A stretch of 64,000 nt of DNA from Rhodoferax sp. TS-BS-61-7 (GTDB lineage Bacteria; Pseudomonadota; Gammaproteobacteria; Burkholderiales; Burkholderiaceae_C): positions 310,001 to 374,000 of the forward strand of contig NZ_PTQY01000003.1 of NCBI RefSeq assembly GCF_002943465.1, given 5' to 3'. Positions 44,441 to 53,133 of the stretch are shown one piece after another (within the stretch, counting starts at the first letter, position 1; each line of letters starts with the position of its first letter). The notes below the pieces were generated by a model. That model ran no database searches. It worked only from the letters and a program-made list of their open reading frames with translations, and was not told the DNA's origin. Made by a program: the position numbers and the translations under genes.

Positions 44441-45691
44441 TTACTTGGTAGCAGCAGCTTTGGCGATGTTCTTCACACCGTCAGCCACCGAGATCTTGTC
44501 GTCGTTCCAGAACTGGGACACGGCGTCCTTGATCGCGCCTTCGGCAGCTGGCTTGATCGCCATGCCGTGGGCCACGGAAGGCACCAGACCACCGGACTTG
44601 GCGGTGTCCACGAAGTCCTTGGCGGACGTCTTGGCGCAGTCGTCAAACTTGTCCATCTTCATGTTCAAACGCACAGGGATGGAACCCTTGTTCAAGTTGA
44701 ACACTTCCTGGAACTCGGTGCCCATGATGGAAGCAGCCAGATCGCCTTGGGCCTTTTGGGCACCCGCGTCCTTGAGCTTGTACATGGCGAACGAGTCCAC
44801 GTTGAAGGTGTAAGCCTTGTCGGTGCCAGGAGCAGCAGCGCAGATGTAGTCCTTGCCAGGCACTTTGCCAGCGGCAGAGAACTCGCCCTTGGCCCAGTCA
44901 CCCATGAACTGGAACGCAGCCTTCTCTTGGATCACCATGGCAGTCGCCAGGTTCCAGTCGCGGCCAGGAGCGGCAGCGTCGGTGTAACCCTTGACCTTGC
45001 GGAAGGTTTCCAGAACCTTGGTCATGGTGGCGCTGGTCAACGCTTTTTGGTCCAGCTTGATCAGGGCTTCGTTGTAGAACTTGGTACCACCCACGCCCAG
45101 AGCCACAGACTCAAAGGTGGTGAAGTCTTGCCAGTTCTGGCCACCGTGTGCCACGGGGATCAGGCCAGCCTTTTTGACTTTTTCAGCAGCAGCAAAAAAT
45201 TCGTCCCAAGTTTTGGGAGTGCCGGTCACGCCAGCCTTCTTCAGCACGGCGGAGTTGGCCCACATCCAGTTCACGCGGTGCACGTTCACGGGGGCAGCCA
45301 CGTAGTTGCCCTTGTACTTCATCACGTCAGCCACGACCTTGGGCAGCAGCTCATCCCACTTTTCGGCCTTGGCCGTAGTGTCCAAGTTGGCCAACACGCC
45401 TTCGGCAGCCCATTCCTGGATGGCTGGGCCCTTGATTTGGGCAGCAGCAGGAGGATTACCGCTCACCACACGGCTCTTCAGCACGGTGGCAGCGTTGTCG
45501 CCAGCACCACCAGCCACGGCAAAGTCTTTCCAGACGTGGCCCTTGGCTTGCATGATCTTCTTCAGCTCAGCAACCGATTTGGCTTCGCCGCCGGATGTCC
45601 AGTAGTGCAGGACTTCCACTTCACCAGCCACAGCGGCCGAACCAGCAACCACGAGTGCCACAGCGGTGGCGAGTTTAGAAAGCTTCAACAT
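44441..45691 (-). CDS. gtsA: Sugar ABC importer binding protein, first paralogue
   Basis: A 416-residue periplasmic glucose/mannose-type binding protein. The signal peptide is MLKLSKLATAVALVVAGSAAVA; the mature part starts GEVEVLHYWTSGGEAKSVAEL. The ATG complement 45689-45691 has a GGAGACAAG site. Codon use is strongly biased, as in highly expressed genes. It is first in the operon (gtsA, paralogue, gtsB, gtsC, ATPase). Ligand is inferred from GtsA-like sequence and from the neighbouring sugar kinase. Confidence 0.92.
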   Translation of the reverse strand: MLKLSKLATAVALVVAGSAAVAGEVEVLHYWTSGGEAKSVAELKKIMQAKGHVWKDFAVAGGAGDNAATVLKSRVVSGNPPAAAQIKGPAIQEWAAEGVLANLDTTAKAEKWDELLPKVVADVMKYKGNYVAAPVNVHRVNWMWANSAVLKKAGVTGTPKTWDEFFAAAEKVKKAGLIPVAHGGQNWQDFTTFESVALGVGGTKFYNEALIKLDQKALTSATMTKVLETFRKVKGYTDAAAPGRDWNLATAMVIQEKAAFQFMGDWAKGEFSAAGKVPGKDYICAAAPGTDKAYTFNVDSFAMYKLKDAGAQKAQGDLAASIMGTEFQEVFNLNKGSIPVRLNMKMDKFDDCAKTSAKDFVDTAKSGGLVPSVAHGMAIKPAAEGAIKDAVSQFWNDDKISVADGVKNIAKAAATK

Positions 45692-45859
45692 CTTGTCTCC
45701 AAAAAAGTTTTGTCTTCGTGACCCCTTGTGGGGCCCAAAGCAACGTTGAATTCGGACCAGCACCATGCCAATTCGAATTAATTAATTTTTCATTAATTTT
45801 CAACATTGAACTACTAGGAGTTTCCCTAGGGCGACTTAAATCAATTCAATTGATCAAAA
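45692..45859 (-). promoter_or_regulatory. AT-rich promoter/operator region of the sugar importer
   Basis: A 168-bp gap upstream of gtsA, unusually AT-rich, with AATTCGAATT, repeated TTAATT units and a TCCCTAGGGC palindrome near 45826. On the minus strand TTGAAA spaced 17 bp from TAATTC gives a weak promoter match. It is a candidate site for a sugar-responsive repressor; no repressor gene is adjacent. Confidence 0.4.
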
Positions 45860-46843
45860 TCAGGGCACCACAAGGGCCAAGGCGGCGTAGTCGCCCACCT
45901 GCTCGCCCAGGCCAGCGGGCACGATCTCCACGCCTTGGGTCAGCGCCGGCAGCTTGCCCTGCAGGTAGGCCTGCAGCTTGGGTAGCAAGTAGTCGCGGTT
46001 GTGCCAGAACACACTGCCGCCCACACTAATGCGCTGCAAATCCAGCGTCGCCACCATGTTGAAGAGGGTACGACCCATCACGTCACAAAGACCATCCACA
46101 ATGGCCACAGCGCCCGCATCACCTGCGCGAGCAGCTATAAAAAGCGTAGCAGCGTCGGCAAACCCGTCTTTGCCAAAACGGCGCGGGATGGCGTTACCCG
46201 CCACCAGCCCCTCCACATCGCCCACCAAGCCGCAGCCGCACAGGGCGTCATCGTTGGTGCTCACAAAGGTGTGGCCCGCGTGCCCTGCGTTGCCGTTTTT
46301 GCCACGCAAAATATGGCCGTCCACGCACAGGCCCATGCCAATGCCGGTGCTCCAGGTCACGTAGGCACAGTTGTCTTGTCCCTGCAGGGCGCCCCAGCGG
46401 CGCTCCGCCTCCAACGCTCCCACGCCGTCGTTTTCCACCCGCACATTTGGGAAAACCGCCTTCAGCGGGGCTTCCAGCAGGGCCGTGGTCCAGTCGTTGG
46501 GCAGGCCACGGGCCTTGCCGGCCAAGCCGCCGCAAATGTTGGGGCCAGCCAGCTCGACCATGCCCTGATTGATGACAAACGGGCCGCAGGTGGCCACACC
46601 CACCGCAGAAATGTCGGCCACCGCAATGCCGGCCAAAGCACAGCTCTCGCCAATCAGGCGGATGATTTGCTGCGCCAACGCGTCGTTGTTACCCACCTTG
46701 GCTGTGGGTTCCGATACTTTGCCGCGCACGCCTTGGGCGTCGGCCATGTTCACGGCCACTTTGGTGCCGCCAATGTCCACACAGGCCACCGGTGGGCAGC
46801 CCGCGGGCAGTTGAACAAAAGGAGTTGAAGTTGTCGTTGCCAT
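45860..46843 (-). CDS. ROK-family sugar kinase
   Basis: A 327-residue kinase, probably of glucose or fructose. The N-terminal phosphate motif is VACVDIGGTKVAVNM; the ROK signature region is GIGMGLCVDGHILRGKNGNAGHAGHTFV. The zinc site reads CGCGLVGDVEG, where the usual third cysteine (GCxE) is replaced by Asp, so zinc binding may be altered. The ATG complement 46841-46843 has a GAGG site; an upstream TTG start is less likely. A degenerate repeat copy encodes LFIAARAGDAGA. It is in the same direction as the sugar importer and 18 bp after the cupin gene. Confidence 0.88.
   Translation of the reverse strand: MATTTSTPFVQLPAGCPPVACVDIGGTKVAVNMADAQGVRGKVSEPTAKVGNNDALAQQIIRLIGESCALAGIAVADISAVGVATCGPFVINQGMVELAGPNICGGLAGKARGLPNDWTTALLEAPLKAVFPNVRVENDGVGALEAERRWGALQGQDNCAYVTWSTGIGMGLCVDGHILRGKNGNAGHAGHTFVSTNDDALCGCGLVGDVEGLVAGNAIPRRFGKDGFADAATLFIAARAGDAGAVAIVDGLCDVMGRTLFNMVATLDLQRISVGGSVFWHNRDYLLPKLQAYLQGKLPALTQGVEIVPAGLGEQVGDYAALALVVP
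46110..46155 (-). repeat. Dispersed repeat, copy 9 (degenerate, in ROK kinase gene)
   Basis: On the minus strand TTTATAGCTGCTCGCGCA is followed by GCGGGCGCT. Only the left half is convincing. It is in the sense frame (FIAARAGDAGA). Confidence 0.45.
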
Positions 46844-46861
46844 GGTGCTTGGGTTCCTCAA

Positions 46862-47230
46862 TTACTGGCGACCGTAGTCGTCTTGCAAGCGCACGATGTC
46901 ATCTTCGCCCAGGTAGGCGCCAAACTGCACCTCCACAATTTCCACCGGCTCGGTAGTCAGGTTGGCCAGGCGGTGCACCTGCCCCACGGCGATGTCGCAG
47001 TGCTGGCCTTGGGTCAGGTCAAACACCTTGTCATCCAGCGTGATGCGGGCGGTGCCCTGGGTCACCACCCAGTGTTCTGCGCGCTGGTGGTGCTTTTGCA
47101 AGCTCAGCTGCTGGCCTGGCAGTACGCCGATGCGTTTGATCTTGTTGCCCGCCACCTCCGACACGGTCTCGTACCAGCCCCAGGGGCGGAGCGTGCGTTC
47201 AATGGTCTCTGTGCGGTGGGTGGTCGTCAT
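46862..47230 (-). CDS. Phosphomannose isomerase type II-like cupin
   Basis: A 122-residue single-domain cupin like the C-terminal isomerase half of ManC/GDP-mannose pyrophosphorylase. Motifs are RPWGWYETV, IGVLPGQQLSLQKHHQRAEHWVVTQGTARITL (metal-binding H/H/E) and VHRLANLTTEPVEIVEVQFGAYLGEDDIVRLQDDYGR. All cupin metal ligands are present. The start is the ATG complement 47228-47230. It precedes the ROK kinase in a likely operon, which fits mannose/fructose-6-phosphate interconversion. Confidence 0.88.
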   Translation of the reverse strand: MTTTHRTETIERTLRPWGWYETVSEVAGNKIKRIGVLPGQQLSLQKHHQRAEHWVVTQGTARITLDDKVFDLTQGQHCDIAVGQVHRLANLTTEPVEIVEVQFGAYLGEDDIVRLQDDYGRQ

Positions 47231-47381
47231 GATTAAACATTCCTTAAAACTCGCGGCCGATACTAACTTGCAAGCAAGGGGGCGCGTTACCGTGCCGTTA
47301 CGGCGCCGCCGTGTACGGCTTGTTACATGTATATGATTTGGCCACGATAAAACAAACAATACCGGCCAGGGGAGCCGCGAC

Positions 47382-48107
47382 ATGGATTCTGCATACAACG
47401 TCCTGGGTGTTCCCGGCAACGCCACGCCGGAGGAAATTAACCAAGCGCTCCAAAAAGCGCTGCACCACTACAACCACGCCAAGCTGGCCCAGGACAGCGA
47501 AGCCGTTACCCGAGTACTGGCCATCCGGGAAGCCCACAAAATCTTGTCTGACAGCCACATGCGCGCGGCCCATGACCGCAAGCTGCTGAGCTATGTCAAC
47601 CGTCCGCGGACAACACCCAAAATCGCCATGGAAGAAGTGCCTCCGCCTTGGTACACCAATTTCTTGTATGTCGGGGCCTTGCTCGTGCTGTCCATGTTCG
47701 CCATAGGCGGCTACATGTCCCATGCGCGCGACAAGGCCCGAGCAGCGCACGAGGCGGCCGTGGTCGAAGAGAAAAAGCTGGCCGCAGAGGCCCAAGCGCG
47801 CGAAGACGCAGAGCGCAAGCGGACGGAGGAACGTCTGGCCCGTCAGCAGGCCGACGACAAGGCGCGTGAACGGCAAATGGCCGCTGATGCATCGAGCAGC
47901 CTGCGCAGTGCCATGCAGGCGGAGTCGCAAGCGCAGCGGGACATGCAACGCCTGGCGGACACCGCGCAGAGAGACAAGCAGCGCAAGGAGTACGAAGCCA
48001 AGTCTGAAGAGCGCCAGCGCGTCTACGAGGCGCAGCGGCGGCTGGCGGCAGACCAGCAACGCATCCGCGAACTCTGCTGGCAGCAGTACCGGCACACGCA
48101 GTGCTGA
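47382..48107 (+). CDS. Membrane protein with degenerate J domain and coiled coil
   Basis: A 241-residue protein. Residues ~3-65 resemble a J domain (AYNVLGVPGNATPEEINQALQKALHHYNHAK ... REAHKILSDSHMRAAHDRKL) but the HPD tripeptide needed to stimulate Hsp70 is missing (YNHAK in its place). One membrane span follows (TNFLYVGALLVLSMFAIGGYMS), then a ~120-residue charged coiled coil (EEKKLAAEAQAREDAERKRTEERLARQQ) with a Cys-containing end. The start at 47382 has a GGGGAG site. Function unknown. It is divergent from the cupin gene. Confidence 0.78.
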   Translation: MDSAYNVLGVPGNATPEEINQALQKALHHYNHAKLAQDSEAVTRVLAIREAHKILSDSHMRAAHDRKLLSYVNRPRTTPKIAMEEVPPPWYTNFLYVGALLVLSMFAIGGYMSHARDKARAAHEAAVVEEKKLAAEAQAREDAERKRTEERLARQQADDKARERQMAADASSSLRSAMQAESQAQRDMQRLADTAQRDKQRKEYEAKSEERQRVYEAQRRLAADQQRIRELCWQQYRHTQC

Positions 48108-48121
48108 GCCGGGCGTAGACC

Positions 48122-49243
48122 CTACAGGCGGTGGGTCCGGTCGCCGCGTGCAAAGCCCAGCAAGGGTGCGTCAACGCCACGCCCCAGGGCGATGGCCTTG
48201 AAAAACTCGCCCATTTCGTGCTCCAGAATCAGCTTTTGTGCCGCCACGCGCTCCGGTAGCGGCGCATCTTGCATGGCCTCCACCAAGCCGCAGTTGATCA
48301 GGAGGTGGGCCTGGCTGGTGTAGCCCAGCACGTCCAGCCCCGCGTCCTGCGCGGCCAAGGCGATGCCGGTGAAATTGACGTGGGCGGTGATGTCCTTCAG
48401 GCCCACGGCCTGCAGCGGGTCCGGGTCGCTGCGGTGCGCTTGGTGGCACATCACGGTGCCCATGTGGCGCTGCACGTGGTAGTACTCACTCTCCGGGAAT
48501 CCATAGTCCAGCAACAGGGCAGCACCCAGCACCAGGCGGTCCGCCAACGTGCGCACAAAGGCCTCGCCCTGGGGGTGAATCTCGGTCAGGTAGTCGTGCT
48601 CGCCCTCGATCTCGACCGGTGGCCGCAGCGCGGTAGGCCGGTCACCCCACTGCAAAGCGCCCTGCTCCACCACCACGCCGCGCTCAAACCAGACGCCGCT
48701 TTTGCGCACCAGCAGCTGCACCGGCATAGCGTCCAGTACCTCGTTGCCCACCACCACACCGCGCATCTGGGCCGGCAACGCGCTCACCCAGCGCACCTTG
48801 CCTGCGTGGGCCGTCAGCGTCTGCGCCTGCCGCGCCTTGAGCGAATCGGACAGGTCCACGATGGTGTAGCTGCGCACCTGGTCGCCCAGGGCCTCCAGCA
48901 GCTGCAGGGCCAAGGCGCCGGTGCCCGCGCCAAACTCCCAGACCTCGTCAGTACCCGTAGCTGCCAACACCTGGGCCACTTGGCGGGCCAGCGCCTGGCC
49001 AAACAGCGGCGTCATTTCAGGCGCGGTAACAAAGTCGCTGCCGGCTCCCGCCACGCCCTCGGCACCGCGCAGGCCCTGGGGCATTTGGCCGAATTTGGAC
49101 AGGCCATTGGCGTAATAACCCAGGCCTGGCGTGTAGAGGGCCTGGCCCATAAACGCGTCAAAACCCTGCCATCCGCCAGCTTTTTCGATGGCATCCGCGA
49201 TAATTCGGGTCAGGCTGGCCGGAATGCTTTCGGCAGTGAACAT
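48122..49243 (-). CDS. MidA/NDUFAF7-like SAM-dependent methyltransferase
   Basis: A 373-residue protein of the COG1565 family, whose mitochondrial member methylates an arginine of complex I. Motifs are ALYTPGLGYYANGLSKFG, DFVTAPEMTPLFGQALARQ, SAM-binding WEFGAGTGALALQLLEAL, VVGNEVLDAMPVQLL and the C-terminal HVNFTGIALAAQDAGLDVLGYTSQAHLLINCG. The start is the ATG complement 49241-49243. The bacterial substrate is unknown. Head-to-head with the SDR gene, 75 bp apart. Confidence 0.9.
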   Translation of the reverse strand: MFTAESIPASLTRIIADAIEKAGGWQGFDAFMGQALYTPGLGYYANGLSKFGQMPQGLRGAEGVAGAGSDFVTAPEMTPLFGQALARQVAQVLAATGTDEVWEFGAGTGALALQLLEALGDQVRSYTIVDLSDSLKARQAQTLTAHAGKVRWVSALPAQMRGVVVGNEVLDAMPVQLLVRKSGVWFERGVVVEQGALQWGDRPTALRPPVEIEGEHDYLTEIHPQGEAFVRTLADRLVLGAALLLDYGFPESEYYHVQRHMGTVMCHQAHRSDPDPLQAVGLKDITAHVNFTGIALAAQDAGLDVLGYTSQAHLLINCGLVEAMQDAPLPERVAAQKLILEHEMGEFFKAIALGRGVDAPLLGFARGDRTHRL

Positions 49244-49318
49244 GAACAACGGTCTCGTGTTTGGTAAAGCCAAGGATTATCTTGCCCCCTCACCCCCACT
49301 CTGCTCAAGGACTATTTG

Positions 49319-50101
49319 GTGCTTAAACGCGTACTCGTCACCGGTGGCGCCCATCGCCTGGGTGCGCTGCTGTGCGCCCAGTTTGCGCAGGCGGGGTGGG
49401 AAGTATGGTGCCACTACCAGCGCAGTGCCGAGGCGGCCGAGGCGCTGTGCGCCAAGCTGCGCGCCCAGGGCTACACCGCCCATGCCATCCAGGCCGACCT
49501 GGGCCAGGAAGACAGCCGCCGCGCCATGGTGCAACAGATTGCTGCCCAATCCGGCCCACTGCACTGCTTGGTGAACAACGCCTCCAGCTTTGAGCCCGAC
49601 AGCGGGCAGGCCATGGATGTGGACGGCGCGCGCCAGCAAATCGAGGTGAATCTGTTGGCGCCCTTGTCGCTGTCCAGCCTGATGGCGCAAACCGATACCA
49701 ATGAGCCATCGGGTGCGCGCAGCATCCTCCACGTGCTGGACCAGAAGGTTTTCAACCTGAACCCCGATTATTTCTCGTACACCGTGACCAAACTGGCGCT
49801 GGAGCGTGCCGTGGCCCTGCAGGCGCAGGCCCTGGCACCTGCCATTCGCGTCTGCGGCGTAGCGCCAGGCCTGATGTTTTTAAGCGGCCCGCAAACCCAG
49901 GATAACTTCGACCAAGCCGCCCGGGTGAACCTGCAGCGCACGCCGCTGGACCCCGCCCAGGTGGCTGCTACCTGCGTGTTCCTGGCACAAAACCCCGCCA
50001 TCAACGGTGTGACCATTGCCGTGGACAACGGACAGCACCTGGTGCCTTTGGCGCGCGACGTGATGTTCATGGTGCCCGCCGCCAACGGAGCCGCGCCATG
50101 A
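49319..50101 (+). CDS. Pteridine-reductase-like SDR (FolM type)
   Basis: A 260-residue short-chain reductase. The cofactor motif is LVTGGAHRLGALLCAQF: the TGxxxRxG form with Arg, typical of pteridine reductase/FolM rather than ordinary SDRs. The catalytic Tyr-Lys is in DYFSYTVTKLALE, and NNAS is in LVNNASSFEPD. GTG at 49319 is preferred with an AAGGA site. It overlaps the first FolB/FolX gene by four bases (ATGA), so a role in making dihydromonapterin/tetrahydropterin or in folate reduction is likely. First gene of a plus-strand run reaching 55417. Confidence 0.82.
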   Translation: MLKRVLVTGGAHRLGALLCAQFAQAGWEVWCHYQRSAEAAEALCAKLRAQGYTAHAIQADLGQEDSRRAMVQQIAAQSGPLHCLVNNASSFEPDSGQAMDVDGARQQIEVNLLAPLSLSSLMAQTDTNEPSGARSILHVLDQKVFNLNPDYFSYTVTKLALERAVALQAQALAPAIRVCGVAPGLMFLSGPQTQDNFDQAARVNLQRTPLDPAQVAATCVFLAQNPAINGVTIAVDNGQHLVPLARDVMFMVPAANGAAP

Positions 50102-50499
50102 GCGACCGTATGTTTGAAACCCTGGCCGTGGAGTGCCGCCGCCTGTTCCTGCGTGACCACGTGGTGCCGGTGCAGATTGGCGCGCATGACTTTGAGAAGG
50201 GCGTGACCCAGCGCCTGGTGTTCAACGTAGAGTTGTTTGTGCCCTATGCCAGCACCACACCCAAGGCCGACAAGCTGGCCGAAGTGGTGGACTACGACTT
50301 TGTGCGCGAAGTGATTGCCGCACGCATTGCCCAAGGCCACGTGGAATTGCAGGAAACCCTGTGCGACGATTTGGCCGCCCGGTTGCTGGCCCATCCGCAG
50401 GTGCGCGCCGTGCGCCTGTCCACCCAAAAGCCCGACGTGTACCCCGACTGTGCGGGCGTGGGCGTTGAAGTATTTCGCATGAAAGGCGCCAATGCGTGA
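50098..50499 (+). CDS. FolB/FolX-family pterin aldolase or epimerase, copy 1
   Basis: A 133-residue member of the dihydroneopterin aldolase/dihydroneopterin-triphosphate epimerase family. Residues equivalent to the aldolase catalytic set are visible: Glu in QIGAHDFEKGVTQRLV, Tyr in VVDYDFVREVI and Lys in TQKPDVYPDCAG. It overlaps the SDR gene at its start and the second paralogue at its end. Two adjacent paralogues plus a FolM-like SDR suggest separate FolB (folate) and FolX (monapterin) roles; which is which cannot be settled by reading. Confidence 0.85.
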   Translation: MSDRMFETLAVECRRLFLRDHVVPVQIGAHDFEKGVTQRLVFNVELFVPYASTTPKADKLAEVVDYDFVREVIAARIAQGHVELQETLCDDLAARLLAHPQVRAVRLSTQKPDVYPDCAGVGVEVFRMKGANA

Positions 50500-50878
50500 A
50501 GAGAACATGAAGGCCAGCACCGGTCACCAAACCCTGACCCTCACGGGCCTGCGTTTCGACGCGAACCTGGGCATTCTGGAATCGGAAAAAACCGCGCCCC
50601 AGCCGATCCAGGTGGACGCCGAACTGAGCCTGGGTACCCAGCCCCTGTTGCCGCACGACGATGACATCAACCATGTGCTGGACTACCGCAAGGTGCGCCA
50701 AATCATCATCGCCGAGTGCACGGCCGAGCATGTGAACTTGCTGGAAACGCTGATCGGCAAGCTCTCGCACCGCCTGATGCAATTGCCCGGCGTACTGGGT
50801 GTGCGCGTGAAGATTGCCAAGCTGGAAATTTTTGAAGACTGTGAAGTGGCCATCCGTATGGAGACGGGCCAGTGGTAA
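50492..50878 (+). CDS. FolB/FolX-family pterin aldolase or epimerase, copy 2
   Basis: A 128-residue paralogue of the preceding gene. The family positions are [22 protein letters not shown] (Glu), [13 protein letters not shown] (Tyr) and [17 protein letters not shown] (Lys); the terminal Lys-Pro of classical FolB is Lys-Leu here. It begins at ATG 50492 within the previous gene's 3' end; ATG 50507 is an alternative. It is followed 26 bp later by ttcA. Expected to act on dihydroneopterin or its triphosphate. Confidence 0.85.
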   Translation: MREENMKASTGHQTLTLTGLRFDANLGILESEKTAPQPIQVDAELSLGTQPLLPHDDDINHVLDYRKVRQIIIAECTAEHVNLLETLIGKLSHRLMQLPGVLGVRVKIAKLEIFEDCEVAIRMETGQW

Positions 50879-50904
50879 GCGCGCATGGCGCAATGGAGAA
50901 AACT

Positions 50905-51861
50905 ATGAGTGCAGTGTGGGTAGAAGATGAAGCCGCAGAGGCCGCACATGCGGCGTCCAACCGGGACAAAGAGCTGAAAATCGAGCGCGAAACGCACAAG
51001 TTGGAAAAACGCCTGTGCCGCCAGGTGGGCCAGGCCATCATGGACTTCAACATGATTGAGGAAGGCGACCGTGTGATGGTGTGTATGTCCGGCGGCAAGG
51101 ACAGCTACGGCATGCTCGACATCCTGCTCAAGATGCAGCAGCGCGCGCCCATCAGCTTCGAGATCGTGGCGGTCAACCTGGACCAGAAGCAGCCCGGCTT
51201 CCCTGACCACATCCTGCCCGAGTACCTGGCCAAGCTGGGTGTGGAGTTCCATATCGAGACGCAGGACACCTACTCCATCGTCAAGAAGAACATCCCCGAG
51301 GGCAAGACCATGTGCAGCCTGTGCAGCCGCTTGCGCCGGGGCATTCTGTACAACGTGGCGCGCAAGCTCAAGTGCAACAAACTCGCGCTGGGGCACCACC
51401 GCGACGACATGTTGCAAACCTTCTTCCTCAACATGTTCTTCGGCGGCAAGCTCAAGGGCATGCCGCCCAAGCTGACCAGCGACAACGGCGAGTTTGTGGT
51501 GATCCGCCCGCTGGCCTATGTGGCCGAGAAGGATCTGATTCGCTGGGCCGCGCACCGTGCATTCCCCATCATTCCCTGCTCGTTGTGCGGCAGCCAGACC
51601 AACTTGCAGCGCGTGCAGATTGGCAATATGCTGCGCGACTGGGAGAAGCAGTACCCGGGCCGTGCCGAGACCATGTTCACGGCGCTGCAGAACGTGGTGC
51701 CTTCGCACCTGATGGACCACACCAAACACGACTTCAAGGCCATCCGCCCCACCGGCCTGGAAGACGAGAATGGTGACAAGGCCTTTGACGAGGAAGAGTT
51801 CCCGGCCCCCGCACTGCCCAGCCTGAGCGGCTTGCCAGGCGTGCAAGTGGTCACGCTCTAA
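50905..51861 (+). CDS. ttcA: tRNA 2-thiocytidine(32) synthetase TtcA
   Basis: A 318-residue iron-sulphur enzyme that thiolates cytidine 32 of some tRNAs. The PP-loop is [21 protein letters not shown]; the two cluster/thiol motifs are [21 protein letters not shown] and [47 protein letters not shown] is diagnostic. ATG 50905 has a GGAG site. A separate enzyme from QueC, although both share the PP-loop fold. Its link to the pterin genes is positional only. Confidence 0.96.
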   Translation: MSAVWVEDEAAEAAHAASNRDKELKIERETHKLEKRLCRQVGQAIMDFNMIEEGDRVMVCMSGGKDSYGMLDILLKMQQRAPISFEIVAVNLDQKQPGFPDHILPEYLAKLGVEFHIETQDTYSIVKKNIPEGKTMCSLCSRLRRGILYNVARKLKCNKLALGHHRDDMLQTFFLNMFFGGKLKGMPPKLTSDNGEFVVIRPLAYVAEKDLIRWAAHRAFPIIPCSLCGSQTNLQRVQIGNMLRDWEKQYPGRAETMFTALQNVVPSHLMDHTKHDFKAIRPTGLEDENGDKAFDEEEFPAPALPSLSGLPGVQVVTL

Positions 51862-51871
51862 GGAGCCACAC

Positions 51872-52468
51872 ATGGCGCACTCCACCTGGCTGCAACGCAC
51901 CCTGCTCCTGCTGGCGGCGGTGGCCCTCACGGGCTGTTCGCTGCCGCGCATGATCGACAGCGATGTGCAAAGTTTTGTAGGCAACGCACCGGCTCTCACG
52001 GGCGCGAGCTACCGGTTCGAGCGCTTGCCCTCGCAAGCGGACAGCTCCGACCAAGACCAGATCGAAGCGCTGGCGCAAGAGGCGCTGGACCACATCGGCC
52101 TGCAGCGCAATGACAGCGCAGCTCGCTACCTGGTGCAGGTGAATGTGTCGGTGGACGGCATGCGCAACCCGCACTACCGCCCGCCGCGCCCCAAGCTGGT
52201 GGTGGGTGCCAATGGGCTGGTGTACGAAGAGTGGCCGTGGACCATGAACGTGGAGACCCCTTGGTTCCGCCACCGCACCCAGCTGCTGCTGCGCGACAGC
52301 GGCACGGGCCAACTGGCCTATGAAACTGCGGCCGTCTTCGAGGGCCCTTGGCGCGACACGCTAAACCTGCTGCCCCCCATGCTGGAGGCCGCGCTCAAGG
52401 ACTATCCCCTTCCGACCAAGCGCCGGGTGGTGGTGGAGCTGCCTGCAGCAGGCCGGGACACACGCTGA
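51872..52468 (+). CDS. DUF4136-like lipoprotein
   Basis: A 198-residue lipoprotein. The signal peptide TLLLLAAVALTGC has a lipobox. The domain opens ASYRFERLPSQAD and continues DQIEALAQEALDHIGLQRNDSAARYLVQVNVSV, like DUF4136 proteins, then RTQLLLRDSGTGQLAYETAAVFEG. It starts 10 bp after ttcA and ends one base before the phosphatase ATG. Outer-membrane location is likely; function unknown. Confidence 0.83.
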   Translation: MAHSTWLQRTLLLLAAVALTGCSLPRMIDSDVQSFVGNAPALTGASYRFERLPSQADSSDQDQIEALAQEALDHIGLQRNDSAARYLVQVNVSVDGMRNPHYRPPRPKLVVGANGLVYEEWPWTMNVETPWFRHRTQLLLRDSGTGQLAYETAAVFEGPWRDTLNLLPPMLEAALKDYPLPTKRRVVVELPAAGRDTR

Positions 52469-53119
52469 ATGGCGGCCACCCGCATCATTGCCGTACGCCA
52501 CGGCGAAACCGCCTGGAACGTGGACACCCGCATCCAGGGCCAGCTCGACATCGGCCTCAACAACCGCGGCCTCTGGCAGGCGCAGCGCGTGGGACTGGCG
52601 CTGGCCGATGAAGCCATTGACCACATCTACAGCAGCGACCTGTCGCGCGCCCACACCACCGCCCAGGCCATTGCGCAGCACAGCAGCACCCCTAGCGCAC
52701 GCACGGTGCGCCTGCACACCGGCCTGCGGGAACGTGGCTTTGGCACGTTTGAAGGCCAGACCTGGGCCGCCATTGCCGAGCAGTGGCCCGAAGAGTCGCG
52801 CCGCTGGAAAACACGTGACCCGCACTTTGCACCGCCAGGTGGCGAAACACCCACACAGCTGTTAGCCCGCGTCTCGCGCACCGTGAACGAGATTGCCGCC
52901 CAGCACCTGGGCGAACACATCGTGCTGGTGGCGCATGGTGGCGTGATGGACATGCTATACCGCTTGGCCACGCAGCAAGAGTTACACGCCCCGCGCACCT
53001 GGGAGCTGAGCAATGCTGCCATCAACCGCCTGCTCTGGACGCCCGACGCCCTGACCCTGGTGGGCTGGGCCGACACCGGCCACCTGGACGAAAGCACGCT
53101 GGACGAATCCAGCACCTGA
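52469..53119 (+). CDS. Histidine phosphatase family protein (GpmB/CobC-like)
   Basis: A 216-residue member of the phosphoglycerate-mutase-like superfamily. The phospho-histidine motif is IIAVRHGETAWNVDTRIQGQLDIGLNNRG; the second catalytic Arg/Glu/His set is YSSDLSRAHTTAQAIA, GLRERGFGTFEGQTW and VLVAHGGVMDML. It could act on sugar phosphates, phosphoglycerate or alpha-ribazole phosphate; the family is promiscuous. It starts directly at the end of the lipoprotein gene. Confidence 0.88.
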   Translation: MAATRIIAVRHGETAWNVDTRIQGQLDIGLNNRGLWQAQRVGLALADEAIDHIYSSDLSRAHTTAQAIAQHSSTPSARTVRLHTGLRERGFGTFEGQTWAAIAEQWPEESRRWKTRDPHFAPPGGETPTQLLARVSRTVNEIAAQHLGEHIVLVAHGGVMDMLYRLATQQELHAPRTWELSNAAINRLLWTPDALTLVGWADTGHLDESTLDESST

Positions 53120-53133
53120 CACGGAGTACCGGC

